A stretch of DNA of 39,660 nucleotides from Thiobacillus sp. (GTDB lineage Bacteria > Pseudomonadota > Gammaproteobacteria > Burkholderiales > Thiobacillaceae). Positions 18,901-25,492 of this stretch are shown here, in pieces. The DNA is taken from contig NZ_JADMKC010000044.1 of the NCBI RefSeq assembly GCF_018780105.1, forward strand, positions 1 to 39,660, read 5' to 3'. Under the pieces are notes generated by a model, which did not search any database, was not told the origin of the DNA, and worked only from the letters and a program-made list of their open reading frames with translations. A program made the position numbers and the translations under genes. The stretch's first letter is position 1. The number at the start of each line of letters is the position of its first letter.

Positions 18901-18944
18901 AATCGCCTTGGGGATTTCCCATCGGGGTTCAAGAAGAACCCTGA
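15930..18944 (+). CDS. CHASE-PAS-PAS-GGDEF-EAL c-di-GMP signalling protein
   Basis: A 1004-aa membrane sensor. Layout: a membrane helix near 20-40; a periplasmic CHASE-type sensor about 50-260 (MLPYYPGASELALAPGGVIR and GLNLLTVSTQRKESLLARDS); a second helix near 270-290; PAS domains about 308-430 and 440-560; GGDEF about 570-735; EAL about 740-995. The GGDEF motif is SGDEF (649-653), with an RETD inhibitory I-site five residues before it. The EAL domain is complete: EALVRW (from 775), ANLSARN, EVTESAV, DDFGTGYSS, LKIDQSFV, AEGVEDQE. Phosphodiesterase activity is expected; cyclase activity is possible, since SGDEF is a tolerated variant in some enzymes. GTG 15930 or ATG 15951 may be the start. 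Confidence 0.92.
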   Translation: MTTREIAMAASTTRHPARPLMVGGIVFLVAAALSGLLVLKLEQHSLQDERVRVARLAADHADLIEYTIAHALSATQSLATLVRQGNGSIANFDVIAHTMLPYYPGASELALAPGGVIRNVAPMPGNKMAIGLNLLTVSTQRKESLLARDSGKLTLAGPLELAQGGTGVIGRLPVFLKDRGGHPFFWGFTLVVMRLPGGLDMAHLSHLDEQGLAYALWRIQPDTGQKQLIARSSPATLIEPVERTLRVPNATWTLSVAPVKGWGHPFGPSLKVALGLLFSLMLGYLAKLFVTLKMHKQLLETRVAHRTAEILVAQRKLQATLDAIPDLVWLKDADGAYLSCNPMFERFFGAREAEIVGKTDYDFVERAQADLFRAHDRMAMAAGKPSINEEWITFADDGSRKRVETIKTPMVDEEGKPIGVLGIARDITARVQAEHALQVSRQRAQQYLNIVGVMLIAVDAAGRIQLINRKGCEILGASEADILGKNWFEHFLPERIRDEVREMFSQPLNGSVAPIEYMENSILTLSGDERVMAWHNTLLLDDAGGVTGMLASGEDITERKHYIAELEHKALYDSLTDLPNRNLFTDRLTLALAVARRETRPLAIILLDIARLKEVNDILGHHNGDIVIKEVARRITMALRETDTVARLSGDEFAILLPGDDKTAATFAIEKIQKAMESPALIDGSPLDIEVNMGVTVYPQHGEDPGVLISRADIAMRMAKTEVSGFCIYESGSDPYTRRRLSLLGELRQAISRNELVLYYQPQIDIASGKVMGVEALVRWPRTVDDMVSPMEFIPIAEQSGLIRPLTLWVLEQAVRQCGRWRAAGFDLKVSANLSARNLLDPTLPDVLATMLANLQVTADCLMLEVTESAVMLQPERALHILTQLHEMGTSLSVDDFGTGYSSLAYLKKLPVRELKIDQSFVSGMVRNENDAIIVRSTIDLAHNLGLKVVAEGVEDQETLQLLASLGCDTGQGFLFARPMPPEDFSRWLSESPWGFPIGVQEEP

Positions 18945-18982
18945 AGATGAAACCACGCAGCTTTGCCGCCACTGAGTCCAGG

Positions 18983-19011
18983 CAAGCCTGAGAAGTGTTC
19001 ATCCAGGCTTG
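18983..19011. terminator. Hairpin between convergent genes
   Basis: CAAGCCTG (18983-18990) and CAGGCTTG (19004-19011) form a perfect 8-bp stem with a 13-base loop in the 164-bp gap between two convergent genes. No T run follows, so terminator function is only plausible. Confidence 0.35.
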
Positions 19012-19108
19012 AGAGACCCGGCCAGAAACCGTGTTTAGCGGCCACCCCGGCGAATGACCGAGTGCACCAGAGCCGGACTGACGAAACTTTAAACTTCAGA
19101 CAGCCAGG

Positions 19109-19597
19109 TCAATGAGAATTTGAGCCATGGCCTTGTTTGTTTCCGTGCTTGCCGCTGTTCCCGTTATTGTTGTGCTTGTTGTCGCCGCGGTCTTCATTGT
19201 TGCGCTTGTTGTAGTCTCGGTCATCGCGATCATCCCCGCGCCGGTCATGGCTGGCACGATGATGTTCCTGGTAACGCGGCACGTATTCGTTTTGATACCA
19301 GTTGTGGTTAACAAAATAGACCCGCTCGCCGCAAGCGTTGTATTCGCGGCAATGTTTGCTCCAGTTTCTGGCATGGCCCGGGGGAACGCGCAGGTAGATC
19401 GGCGGCCGATGCATGGCCACCCGCTCGACGTACTTCGGCTCACGATACAGGACGCGTGGCGGCGGATAGCCCCCACCATTGATCTCGATGTGGCCGTAGA
19501 AGCCGGGTTGGCCGATGCTGACGGACACACCGACATCAGCTGCCTGGACCGGAAGGATGGCGACGGTCAGGGTTGCTGCGAGAAATAAGCGTTTCAT
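19109..19597 (-). CDS. Secreted protein with His/Asn/Asp-rich tail
   Basis: A 162-aa protein with a clear signal peptide (MKRLFLAATLTVAILPVQA, cut before AD). The mature N-terminal half (VSIGQPGFYGHIEINGGGYP, PPIYLRVPPGHARNWSKHC) resembles small periplasmic proteins annotated as hypothetical in many betaproteobacteria, with two Cys (in SKHCREYNACGE) that could form a disulfide. The last 50 residues are low-complexity Asp, Arg, Asn, His and Gly, probably disordered and possibly metal-binding. The antisense frame is a hydrophobic open frame that I regard as a composition artefact. Function unknown; it is probably a single-gene unit. Confidence 0.82.
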   Translation of the reverse strand: MKRLFLAATLTVAILPVQAADVGVSVSIGQPGFYGHIEINGGGYPPPRVLYREPKYVERVAMHRPPIYLRVPPGHARNWSKHCREYNACGERVYFVNHNWYQNEYVPRYQEHHRASHDRRGDDRDDRDYNKRNNEDRGDNKHNNNGNSGKHGNKQGHGSNSH

Positions 19598-19622
19598 GCT
19601 GGATATCCTGTTGTTAGGGCCT

Positions 19623-19639
19623 GCCCACGACTTGTGGGC
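19623..19639. other. Hairpin upstream of the secreted-protein gene
   Basis: GCCCAC (19623-19628) pairs with GTGGGC (19634-19639) around GACTT, a perfect 6-bp GC-rich stem 26 bases upstream of the minus-strand start at 19597. It could lie in that gene's 5' leader or act as a protein site. The remainder of 19598-19897 shows no other structure of note. Confidence 0.3.
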
Positions 19640-19897
19640 GATCGCTCGGAGTGGATCGGTTTCACACGGGAAAAATCAGCGACGGCAGATCAGGCCATCG
19701 TCAGTGCGGAATTGAATGGGTGCGCGCCCGTTCGATGCAGCGAACACGCCGAAAACAAGTGCGAGAATAGCCGCATGCCCGGACACAGTCTGTTCGTTGG
19801 CAGACATAACGATGACTGGGGTCGGGGCCATACAGGAATCGCCTTCGCGGGCGCCGCCGTGCGCAAGCGCCGCGGAAATCAGGGGAGTCAACGAACG

Positions 19898-20752
19898 ATG
19901 CGACGTTTTAAAATCCTTCATCGCACCTATTACAACTTTCCGGACACGGTGCAGCTCGGTCCCCACACCTTGCGACTGCGGCCCAAGGAAGGCCACGAAC
20001 TGCGAATCGAATCCTCATCGCTGGACATCACGCCGGCAGCCACGCTGCGCTGGCACAGCGACGTGGAAGACAACTCAGTGGCGATCGCAACGTTCGACAC
20101 GCCCACCCGACAGCTGGTGATCGCAAGCGAAATCATCATTCAGCAATTCAACGAAGCGCCGCTCGATTTTCTGGTGGACGCCTACGCGGCAAACTACCCG
20201 TTTGCCTATGAGGCCGAAGACCGCATCGTGCTGGCGCCCTATCTGCTGACGGTCACGCGGCAGGCCTCCGACCCGCTGGCCAAATGGGTGGCCAGTTTGT
20301 GGCGGGCCGGCGAGCCCATCCAGACCTACGCCCTGTTGCAACGCCTGTGCGTCCACATCAACCAGTCGTTTACCTATCTGGCGCGTGAGCAGCCTGGCGT
20401 TCAAATGCCCGCCGATACCCTGGCGCGCGGCACTGGATCCTGCCGCGATTTCGCGAATCTGTTCATCGAAGCCGCGCGTCACCTGGGTCTCGCCGCACGT
20501 TTTGTCAGCGGCTACCTTTATGCGGAGCCGTCGGCCGCCAATTACGGCTCAACCCATGCCTGGGCCGACGTGTTTCTGCCCGGCGCGGGCTGGAAGGGCT
20601 TCGACCCCACCGTCGGCAAAATCGTCGGAACCGATCACACCGCCGTCGCCGTGGCACGCCTGCCCGAGTCCGTGCCGCCCGTGGCCGGCTCGTTCGTCGG
20701 CCCGCCCGGCGCAAGCCTCGACGTCGGCGTCTGGGTCACCGAGCTGAAATAG
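19898..20752 (+). CDS. Transglutaminase-like cysteine protease family protein
   Basis: A 284-aa protein with an N-terminal beta-rich domain (HRTYYNFPDTVQLGPHTLRL, bacterial transglutaminase-like N-terminal type) and a transglutaminase core. The catalytic triad is visible: Cys182 in GTGSCRDFAN, His220 in GSTHAWADV and Asp236 in GFDPTVGK. The open frame begins at 19634, but ATG 19898 gives the conserved MRRFKILHRTYY start and has GGGGAG upstream. Such proteins are thought to be cytoplasmic peptidases or amidases of unknown substrate. It stands alone and converges on the OmpA lipoprotein gene. Confidence 0.9.
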   Translation: MRRFKILHRTYYNFPDTVQLGPHTLRLRPKEGHELRIESSSLDITPAATLRWHSDVEDNSVAIATFDTPTRQLVIASEIIIQQFNEAPLDFLVDAYAANYPFAYEAEDRIVLAPYLLTVTRQASDPLAKWVASLWRAGEPIQTYALLQRLCVHINQSFTYLAREQPGVQMPADTLARGTGSCRDFANLFIEAARHLGLAARFVSGYLYAEPSAANYGSTHAWADVFLPGAGWKGFDPTVGKIVGTDHTAVAVARLPESVPPVAGSFVGPPGASLDVGVWVTELK

Positions 20753-20825
20753 GGATTGATCTGGCGGATCGGCGTCCTTGTAGCCGGCCAAATCGGGCAG
20801 GACCAGACCTGGACGCGATGGCCCG

Positions 20826-21491
20826 TCAGCGTGCGGGTTCTGCCACGAAAATCTCGACGCGGCGGTTTTTCGCACGGCCTTCTGCCGAATTGTTGTCAGC
20901 GATCGGTTCGCGCGAACCGCGACCATCGATGGCGATACGGCTTGCCGCCACCCCGCGGGCAACGAGGTAATCGCGCGTCGAGGCTGCGCGATTGACCGAA
21001 AGCGGATTATTGATCGCATCCGTGCCGGTGCTGTCGGTGTGGCCGATGATGGTCACCGTCGTCACCGGATTTTGATTCAGGGTGGTGGCGAAGCGATCGA
21101 GAATCGGACGCAGGTTCGATTTGATCTCGTAGCGATTGGTGTCAAAGGAGACATCGCTCGGGATATCCAGCTTGAGCTGGTTATCGGCGGTCTGGCTTAC
21201 GCTCACGCCGGTTCCCTGGGTGGCTTGCTCCATCGCCACCTTCTGTTCCTCCATGTGCTTCGACCACAGATAGCCGCCGCCCGCACCCACTGCCGCGCCA
21301 ATCGCCGCGCCGGTCGCAGCACTTTTTCCCTTGTTGCCACCAGCTGTCGCGACACCAATGATCGCGCCGGCAGCGGCGCCGATCGCCGCGCCTGTGCCGG
21401 TGGTTTTCTGAGTCTCAGTCATGTTGGCGCAGCCGGAAAGACCGCTGAGTCCAACTGCAATGGCGCTAAGTAAAACAATCGCTTTATTCAT
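20826..21491 (-). CDS. OmpA-family lipoprotein with glycine zipper
   Basis: A 221-aa outer-membrane lipoprotein: lipobox LSGLSGC (Cys21), a glycine-zipper segment about 32-76 (GTGAAIGAAAGAIIGVATAG and ATGAAIGAAVGAGGGYL), then a C-terminal OmpA peptidoglycan-binding domain about 105-218 (IIGHTDSTGTDAINNPLSVN, RAASTRDYLVARGVAASRI, GRGSREPIADN, RAKNRRVEIFV). This matches the YiaD-type family. CGGAG lies 8 bases before the ATG. One half of the recurrent operator (TGTGCG, 21536-21541) lies 45 bases upstream, but the second half is missing. Role: linking the outer membrane to peptidoglycan. Confidence 0.93.
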   Translation of the reverse strand: MNKAIVLLSAIAVGLSGLSGCANMTETQKTTGTGAAIGAAAGAIIGVATAGGNKGKSAATGAAIGAAVGAGGGYLWSKHMEEQKVAMEQATQGTGVSVSQTADNQLKLDIPSDVSFDTNRYEIKSNLRPILDRFATTLNQNPVTTVTIIGHTDSTGTDAINNPLSVNRAASTRDYLVARGVAASRIAIDGRGSREPIADNNSAEGRAKNRRVEIFVAEPAR

Positions 21492-21567
21492 GAAATCACT
21501 CCGGATTGATTAAAAATATTTTGAATACAGGCAGCTGTGCGGGTTTGTCCCGCCAATGACCTGACGC

Positions 21568-21864
21568 TCATTTCCACATCACGTTGGACTCTGCCTTGGC
21601 TGCTGCAGCAAGCAAATTCATGAGTGGCAGCGCCCGATGCGCCATGCTGACCACCGGCTCATCCGCATCGGTGTCTTCGACTGGCGGAGCAGCTTTTTCC
21701 GCATCGATAGCGGCAGTCAACCGGCTCAGCGCCGCAGGGACATCTGCTGCCAGAATTGCGCCGGGCACGCTTGGGGTGTGCCCCATCATTTTCAGCATGG
21801 CAAGCGCGACTTTCCCGAACAGGGTGATGTCCGCATAGGCATCCGTTGTAAAAGTAACCAACAT
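21568..21864 (-). CDS. DUF1840 domain-containing protein
   Basis: A 98-aa soluble protein starting MLVTFTTDAYADITLFGKVA, with the family's LxMMGHTPSVPGAI and a C-terminal RALPLMNLLAAAAKAESNVMW. This is the DUF1840 family, common in betaproteobacteria and of unknown function. AGGAG precedes the ATG at a normal distance. It lies upstream of the OmpA lipoprotein gene on the same strand with a gap of 76 bases, so co-transcription is possible but not certain. Confidence 0.88.
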   Translation of the reverse strand: MLVTFTTDAYADITLFGKVALAMLKMMGHTPSVPGAILAADVPAALSRLTAAIDAEKAAPPVEDTDADEPVVSMAHRALPLMNLLAAAAKAESNVMWK

Positions 21865-22057
21865 ACGACTCTCCTCTTAACAGTCATGCTCATTTCATTA
21901 ATAGACGTTCTTGCGACCTTTGTCTGAATCCTAAATGCAAGATTCAGAGAGAAGTAAGCTACGGATAGTTCGTTGATCAACACCACATAATGAATCATGT
22001 AATGACATCGTTTGTTGAGCCTGAATGGCTCGTCAGACTCATGCACTTGTCTCCTGT

Positions 22058-22630
22058 TCACACTGGTTGGCGTGTGTTTGTCGGGCTGGTTTTTGCAAGC
22101 TGCACCAGCGCAGCCAGGAGTGTTTGAATGTTTTTCCGGATCGGCTCATCGGTCAGTCTGCCCTCCGGATCAAAGCGCTGTGAGGCATTGCCGATCATCA
22201 CTTCCGGTTGATTGACCGTGGGCATGTCCAGCGAGACGAGGATTTGCCGCAGATGGCATTGCGCGCGGGCCGTGCCCAGGCTACCGGTCGATGCTCCCAT
22301 CAGCGCCGCCGGCTTGCCGGTCCAGGCGCTCTCGCCGTAGGGTCTCGACGCCCAGTCGATGACGTTCTTGAGCACGCCGGCAACCGAATAATTGTATTCC
22401 GGCGTGGCGAACAGGATAGCATCGGCGGCCAGAATCTGCCGCTTGAATTCCAGCACGGCAGCAGGCATCGCCATTTCGGTGTCCTGATTGAATACCGGGA
22501 TGCCATGCAGTTCGATCAGCTTCAGCACTGCGCCGTCCGGCACCAGTTCCTGCGCCGCCTTGAGTGCGAAATGGTTGTAGGAGTCTTTGCGCAGACTGCC
22601 GACGATGCCCAGGATTTTGATCTCGTCCAT
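22058..22630 (-). CDS. NADPH-dependent FMN reductase
   Basis: A 190-aa flavodoxin-fold flavoprotein. The FMN phosphate loop reads GIVGSLRKDSYNH, and the flavin-contact motif TPEYNYSVAGVLKNVIDWAS is the hallmark of the NADPH-dependent FMN reductase/chromate reductase/azoreductase family. The second half includes LMGASTGSLGTARAQCHLRQ. Likely role: two-electron quinone or flavin reduction, giving oxidative-stress defence. The operator-like palindrome at 22689 lies 59 bases upstream of the start, nearly the same distance as before the other flavoprotein gene at 25385. It diverges from the CHRD gene. Confidence 0.92.
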   Translation of the reverse strand: MDEIKILGIVGSLRKDSYNHFALKAAQELVPDGAVLKLIELHGIPVFNQDTEMAMPAAVLEFKRQILAADAILFATPEYNYSVAGVLKNVIDWASRPYGESAWTGKPAALMGASTGSLGTARAQCHLRQILVSLDMPTVNQPEVMIGNASQRFDPEGRLTDEPIRKNIQTLLAALVQLAKTSPTNTRQPV

Positions 22631-22688
22631 GTTCAGGTTCCTTGTTCGATGGGCTGTTTACAGCGTGCCCGGATCTGGTGGCCAGTGC

Positions 22689-22704
22689 TGTGCGACAGCG
22701 CACA
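22689..22704 (-). promoter_or_regulatory. Operator-like palindrome, copy 3 (FMN reductase / CHRD)
   Basis: TGTGCG-ACAG-CGCACA, the most symmetrical copy (both halves perfect inverted repeats), with TAGCC on the right. It lies in the 226-bp divergent region, 59 bases from the FMN reductase start and 152 bases from the CHRD start, and could serve both. A weaker second copy, TGTGCG-TTAC-CGAACG, follows at 22722-22737. Confidence 0.72.
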
Positions 22705-22856
22705 TAGCCATTGGCCTGTTGTGTGCGTTACCGAACGGAATGGAGATCGCTCCAGGTGCATTGTGCGTGCTGGCTCGTCGCACTTTTGCGCTTTGCCGGT
22801 GCTTTCCAAAGCCGCTGTCCTCTGCGCTATTCCCATGATCTTTCAAGGAGTCGACC

Positions 22857-23330
22857 ATGACCCAACCATCAATTTCCCCCGGCGCCCCGCCCCACCTGTG
22901 GGTGCCATTTGCCTTGCTGCTTCTGGCCTCTGTCAATCTGTATGCGCAGCAGCCGATTTCGATCTCCCTGAGCGGCGACGCCGAGGTGCCGCCGGTGACC
23001 ACTTCAGCGAAAGGTACCGGGCAAATCACCGTGAAGTCCGACCGCACGGTAAGCGGCAGCATCAAGGTTTCCGGCCTGGTCCCGACGATGGCGCACATTC
23101 ATGAGGGTGCCGTCGGGAAAAACGGCCCGCCGATCATTACCCTGACCCAAATCGGCAACGACAGCTTCACCATCCCCGCCAGGGCCAGGCTGACCGATGC
23201 GCAGTACACGGGTTTTACGAGCGGCGAGTTGTACGTCAATGTGCACAGCGCCCAGTACCCGAATGGTGAAATCCGTGCGCAGTTGCTGCGTACGGAAGCC
23301 GGGGCGACGCCGACGCGCGCGAGTAACTGA
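22857..23330 (+). CDS. Secreted CHRD-domain protein
   Basis: A 157-aa exported protein: hydrophobic signal around LWVPFALLLLASVNLYAQQ, then one CHRD domain with the typical LSGDAEVPPVTTSAKGTGQI, MAHIHEGAVGKNGPPII and SGELYVNVHSAQYPNGEIRA motifs. CHRD domains were named from chordin; their bacterial role is unknown. AAGGAG lies 6 bases before the ATG. It is transcribed divergently from the FMN reductase and ends 84 bases before the alternative oxidase gene on the same strand, so the two may form an operon. Confidence 0.9.
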   Translation: MTQPSISPGAPPHLWVPFALLLLASVNLYAQQPISISLSGDAEVPPVTTSAKGTGQITVKSDRTVSGSIKVSGLVPTMAHIHEGAVGKNGPPIITLTQIGNDSFTIPARARLTDAQYTGFTSGELYVNVHSAQYPNGEIRAQLLRTEAGATPTRASN

Positions 23331-23365
23331 CCGGCATCGCCGCCGGCCGGGCCATTCTTCTGCTG

Positions 23366-23391
23366 GCTGTTGCCCCCGTGCACGGGGCAAA
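23366..23391. other. Inverted repeat between CHRD and alternative oxidase genes
   Basis: A CCCCGTGCACGGGG core (perfect 14-bp palindrome) extends to TTGCCCC / GGGGCAA with one bulged base, in the 84-bp gap between the two genes. There is no T run. It could be an attenuating hairpin or a regulator site in front of the oxidase gene. Confidence 0.35.
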
Positions 23392-23414
23392 CCGTGCAAA
23401 GCCGGAGATGACAA

Positions 23415-24062
23415 ATGCATCGGATATCGGGCAAATCGGAAGAGAGCGAAATGACGACTCCTGCGCTTGAACGACACTATGAGCCAAAGGATTTTCGCGA
23501 CCGGATTGCGTATGCTTTCGTCGTGTTTCTGCGTTTCTTCGCCGACGCTTTTTTCGCGCGTCGGTATGGCCATCGCGCGGTAGTGCTGGAGACAGTCGCC
23601 GCTGTGCCGGGCATGGTGGGCGGTGTGCTGCAACATTTGCATTCCCTGCGCCTGATCGAAGCCGATTACGGCAGGATTCGCTTGCTCCTGGACGAAGCGG
23701 AGAATGAACGCATGCACTTGATGACCTTCATTCAAATTACCGAGCCCTCCGGGCTCGAGCGCCTGCTGATCCGGCTTGCCCAAGGGGTTTTCTTCAACCT
23801 TTATTTCTTGCTTTACATGATTTCGCCCAAGACTGCGCACCGTGTCGTGGGGTACCTGGAAGAAGAAGCGGTCCACAGCTATACCGAGTATCTGGCCGGC
23901 GCGGACAACGGCACCCATGCCAACGTCGCGGCGCCCAGGATCGCGATCGATTACTGGAAGCTCGCACCAGACGCACGTCTACGCGAGGTCATCATCGCAG
24001 TCCGAGCAGATGAGATCCGTCACCGCGAAGTCAATCACGAACTTGCCGACGTGCTGGGTTGA
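23415..24062 (+). CDS. aox: Alternative oxidase (cyanide-insensitive quinol oxidase)
   Basis: A 215-aa monotopic di-iron quinol oxidase that passes electrons from ubiquinol to oxygen without pumping protons. All iron-ligand motifs are present: [13 protein letters not shown] (Glu59), [12 protein letters not shown] (Glu98, His101), [15 protein letters not shown] (a Glu within 149-151) and [12 protein letters not shown] (Glu200, His203). The hydrophobic segment [13 protein letters not shown] is the membrane-binding region. GGAG before 23415 favours this start; ATG 23451 is an alternative. Bacterial AOX genes are patchy in distribution and often tied to nitric-oxide or redox stress. Here it follows the CHRD gene and lies among redox genes. 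Confidence 0.95.
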   Translation: MHRISGKSEESEMTTPALERHYEPKDFRDRIAYAFVVFLRFFADAFFARRYGHRAVVLETVAAVPGMVGGVLQHLHSLRLIEADYGRIRLLLDEAENERMHLMTFIQITEPSGLERLLIRLAQGVFFNLYFLLYMISPKTAHRVVGYLEEEAVHSYTEYLAGADNGTHANVAAPRIAIDYWKLAPDARLREVIIAVRADEIRHREVNHELADVLG

Positions 24063-24123
24063 TCGGGGCCTGTCTGCAACGAGGATGCGACACCACCCGC
24101 CAGCGTCGGCAGGTGAATCGCAT

Positions 24124-24300
24124 TCACGCCATGTTGGTGTCCTTGCTCTCGCCGATCGAGGCCTGGATAACTTCCCTTGCGATAGCCGTTTCCTGTTGCG
24201 TCCGGGTCTCGACCACCAGCACGACCTGACCGCTGGCGATCGCATCGCCGATCAGGTCTGACAACCAGCCATCCTTGTTTCCAGCCCCCGGTACAGTTTC
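24124..24300 (-). pseudogene. Remnant or very short gene: conserved-looking C-terminal fragment
   Basis: In the gap between the oxidase gene and the flavoprotein gene, one minus-strand frame reads as protein-like sequence: GNKDGWLSDLIGDAIASG, then QVVLVVETRTQQETAIAREV, then IQASIGESKDTNMA and a stop at 24124. The alternation VVLVVETRTQQE plus helix REVIQASIG looks like the C-terminal beta-alpha unit of a small stress protein. No ATG or GTG is found upstream in frame, and the frame runs into the 3' end of the next gene. A TTG at 24264 with AAGGA before it could start a 46-aa product. I read it as a truncated gene; a short functional gene is the alternative. Confidence 0.4.
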
Positions 24301-24314
24301 AGCCTGCTTGCGGT

Positions 24315-25385
24315 TTATTTGGCTCGCGGACGCGACAGATTCGGCTGCACCGCCTGGAGCCGGCCGGCACGCAACTCGACCACGGCCTTCGCGACAGCAC
24401 GCGCCACATTGCGCGCCTCTTCCTGCACGGGTTCATCCCGGTCCAGGCTGTCGTGGCTAGTCGCATAGGGTTCGTAGTAGCCGATGTAGCGGTCGAGTCG
24501 CGCCTGTACACCGGCGTCGATGAAACCCATCCAGTCGAGCCAGTCCGACAGCGCGCGACGCGAGCCTTCGACCCCGGCCACGTCACCGTGGACGATCAGC
24601 CCGTAGGCGCGCCCGGCCAGGTGCTGCGGGTAGTCCCAGCCGGCCATCTCGAGTGCTTTTGCCTTGGCGGGATTCTTACCCGAAGTCGAAGTGGGATCGG
24701 GGTTGCCGCCGTCGGCGCACACCAGGCGGTCGATCATCAGCTTCAACGGGCTGGGGCTCTGATACCAATACACGGGCGAGACGATGATCACCGCATGGGC
24801 AGCGGTCCAGCGCTCGTAGATCTCGGCCATCCAGTCATTGGTCTGGTCGAGCGCGTGGTTGGGGTAGCAGCTGCACGGCCAGTTGCACAGGGGCATCGCG
24901 GTGGACGCACAGCCCTTGCAGGGATGGATCTTGCGGCCGTATTCGGAGGCGAGCAGGCTGAGGTCGAGCACGTCGGCCTGGATAGCGGCCTGCTCCACGA
25001 TTTCGCGCGCGATTTCCAGCATCCGGAAGGTCTTGGACATTTCGCCCGGGCAGCTGCCATCGTTGCGCGCCGACCCGCAGACCAGCAACACCCGGGACGG
25101 GCTCGCCGGATCGGCCCAGCGCAGTTGCGCGGCTTCGATGCGCTGTTTCGTCGCAATCCACTCGGACGACAAGTCGTAGTCCGGATCGGCATAGCCCGGC
25201 CCTGCCTTCTGCGTGAAAGGGGACTTGCGGTACTCGCTGTGGGCCTGCCAGGCGATCTCTTCTAGACGCGCAATGGACGCGTCTTCGGCACGGAACGCCG
25301 GATCGATGAAGGAGGCCCGAAACCGGGCGCTGAACTCGGCACGTGTAAGGGGGGCCGCTGCCTGGCCCTTGCGGATTTCAATCAT
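24315..25385 (-). CDS. Flavodoxin-fold NAD(P)H-dependent oxidoreductase with Cys cluster
   Basis: A 356-aa protein of the NADPH-dependent FMN reductase/iron-sulfur flavoprotein type. FMN phosphate loop: CGSARNDGSCPGEMSKT (from Cys103). Flavin contact: VSPVYWYQSPSPLKLMIDRL. Between them is a dense Cys motif, CKGCASTAMPLCNWPCSC, with Cys156, 159, 167, 171 and 173, which may hold an Fe-S cluster or disulfides. A roughly 95-residue N-terminal extension (RAEFSARFRASFIDPAFRAE) precedes the flavin fold. The operator-like palindrome at 25443 lies 58 bases upstream, with ATTAAT (25418-25423) placed as a -10 box. Likely a redox-stress enzyme; substrate unknown. Confidence 0.83.
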   Translation of the reverse strand: MIEIRKGQAAAPLTRAEFSARFRASFIDPAFRAEDASIARLEEIAWQAHSEYRKSPFTQKAGPGYADPDYDLSSEWIATKQRIEAAQLRWADPASPSRVLLVCGSARNDGSCPGEMSKTFRMLEIAREIVEQAAIQADVLDLSLLASEYGRKIHPCKGCASTAMPLCNWPCSCYPNHALDQTNDWMAEIYERWTAAHAVIIVSPVYWYQSPSPLKLMIDRLVCADGGNPDPTSTSGKNPAKAKALEMAGWDYPQHLAGRAYGLIVHGDVAGVEGSRRALSDWLDWMGFIDAGVQARLDRYIGYYEPYATSHDSLDRDEPVQEEARNVARAVAKAVVELRAGRLQAVQPNLSRPRAK

Positions 25386-25442
25386 GATGGCCTCCGATGG
25401 CCTGTAGACGAAGTGACATTAATGAACTGGCGTCAGGTCGTC

Positions 25443-25458
25443 TGTGCGGTGTCGCACG
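25443..25458 (-). promoter_or_regulatory. Operator-like palindrome, copy 4 (Cys-rich flavoprotein)
   Basis: TGTGCG-GTGT-CGCACG, one mismatch from the consensus, with GTC on the side of the gene. It lies 58 bases upstream of the start at 25385. On the minus strand ATTAAT (25418-25423) begins 20 bases past the site, a position suited to a -10 box if the site is centred near -41. Confidence 0.65.
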
Positions 25459-25492
25459 AAATTGACACGGCTCCCGCATCGTCGTGCATGGC

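Noticed and set aside
19127..19588. 153-aa hydrophobic plus-strand frame resembling a membrane protein
   Set aside because: It is antisense to the Asp/Asn/His-rich tail; those codons reverse to Val, Ile and Leu. The minus-strand frame has a signal peptide and a sensible start.
21536..21541. Operator copy upstream of the OmpA lipoprotein gene
   Set aside because: Only the half-site TGTGCG is present; the second half does not match, so it was not counted.
22722..22737. Second operator copy in the FMN reductase/CHRD region (TGTGCG-TTAC-CGAACG)
   Set aside because: Two mismatches in the right half and no conserved flanks; kept only as a note with copy 3.
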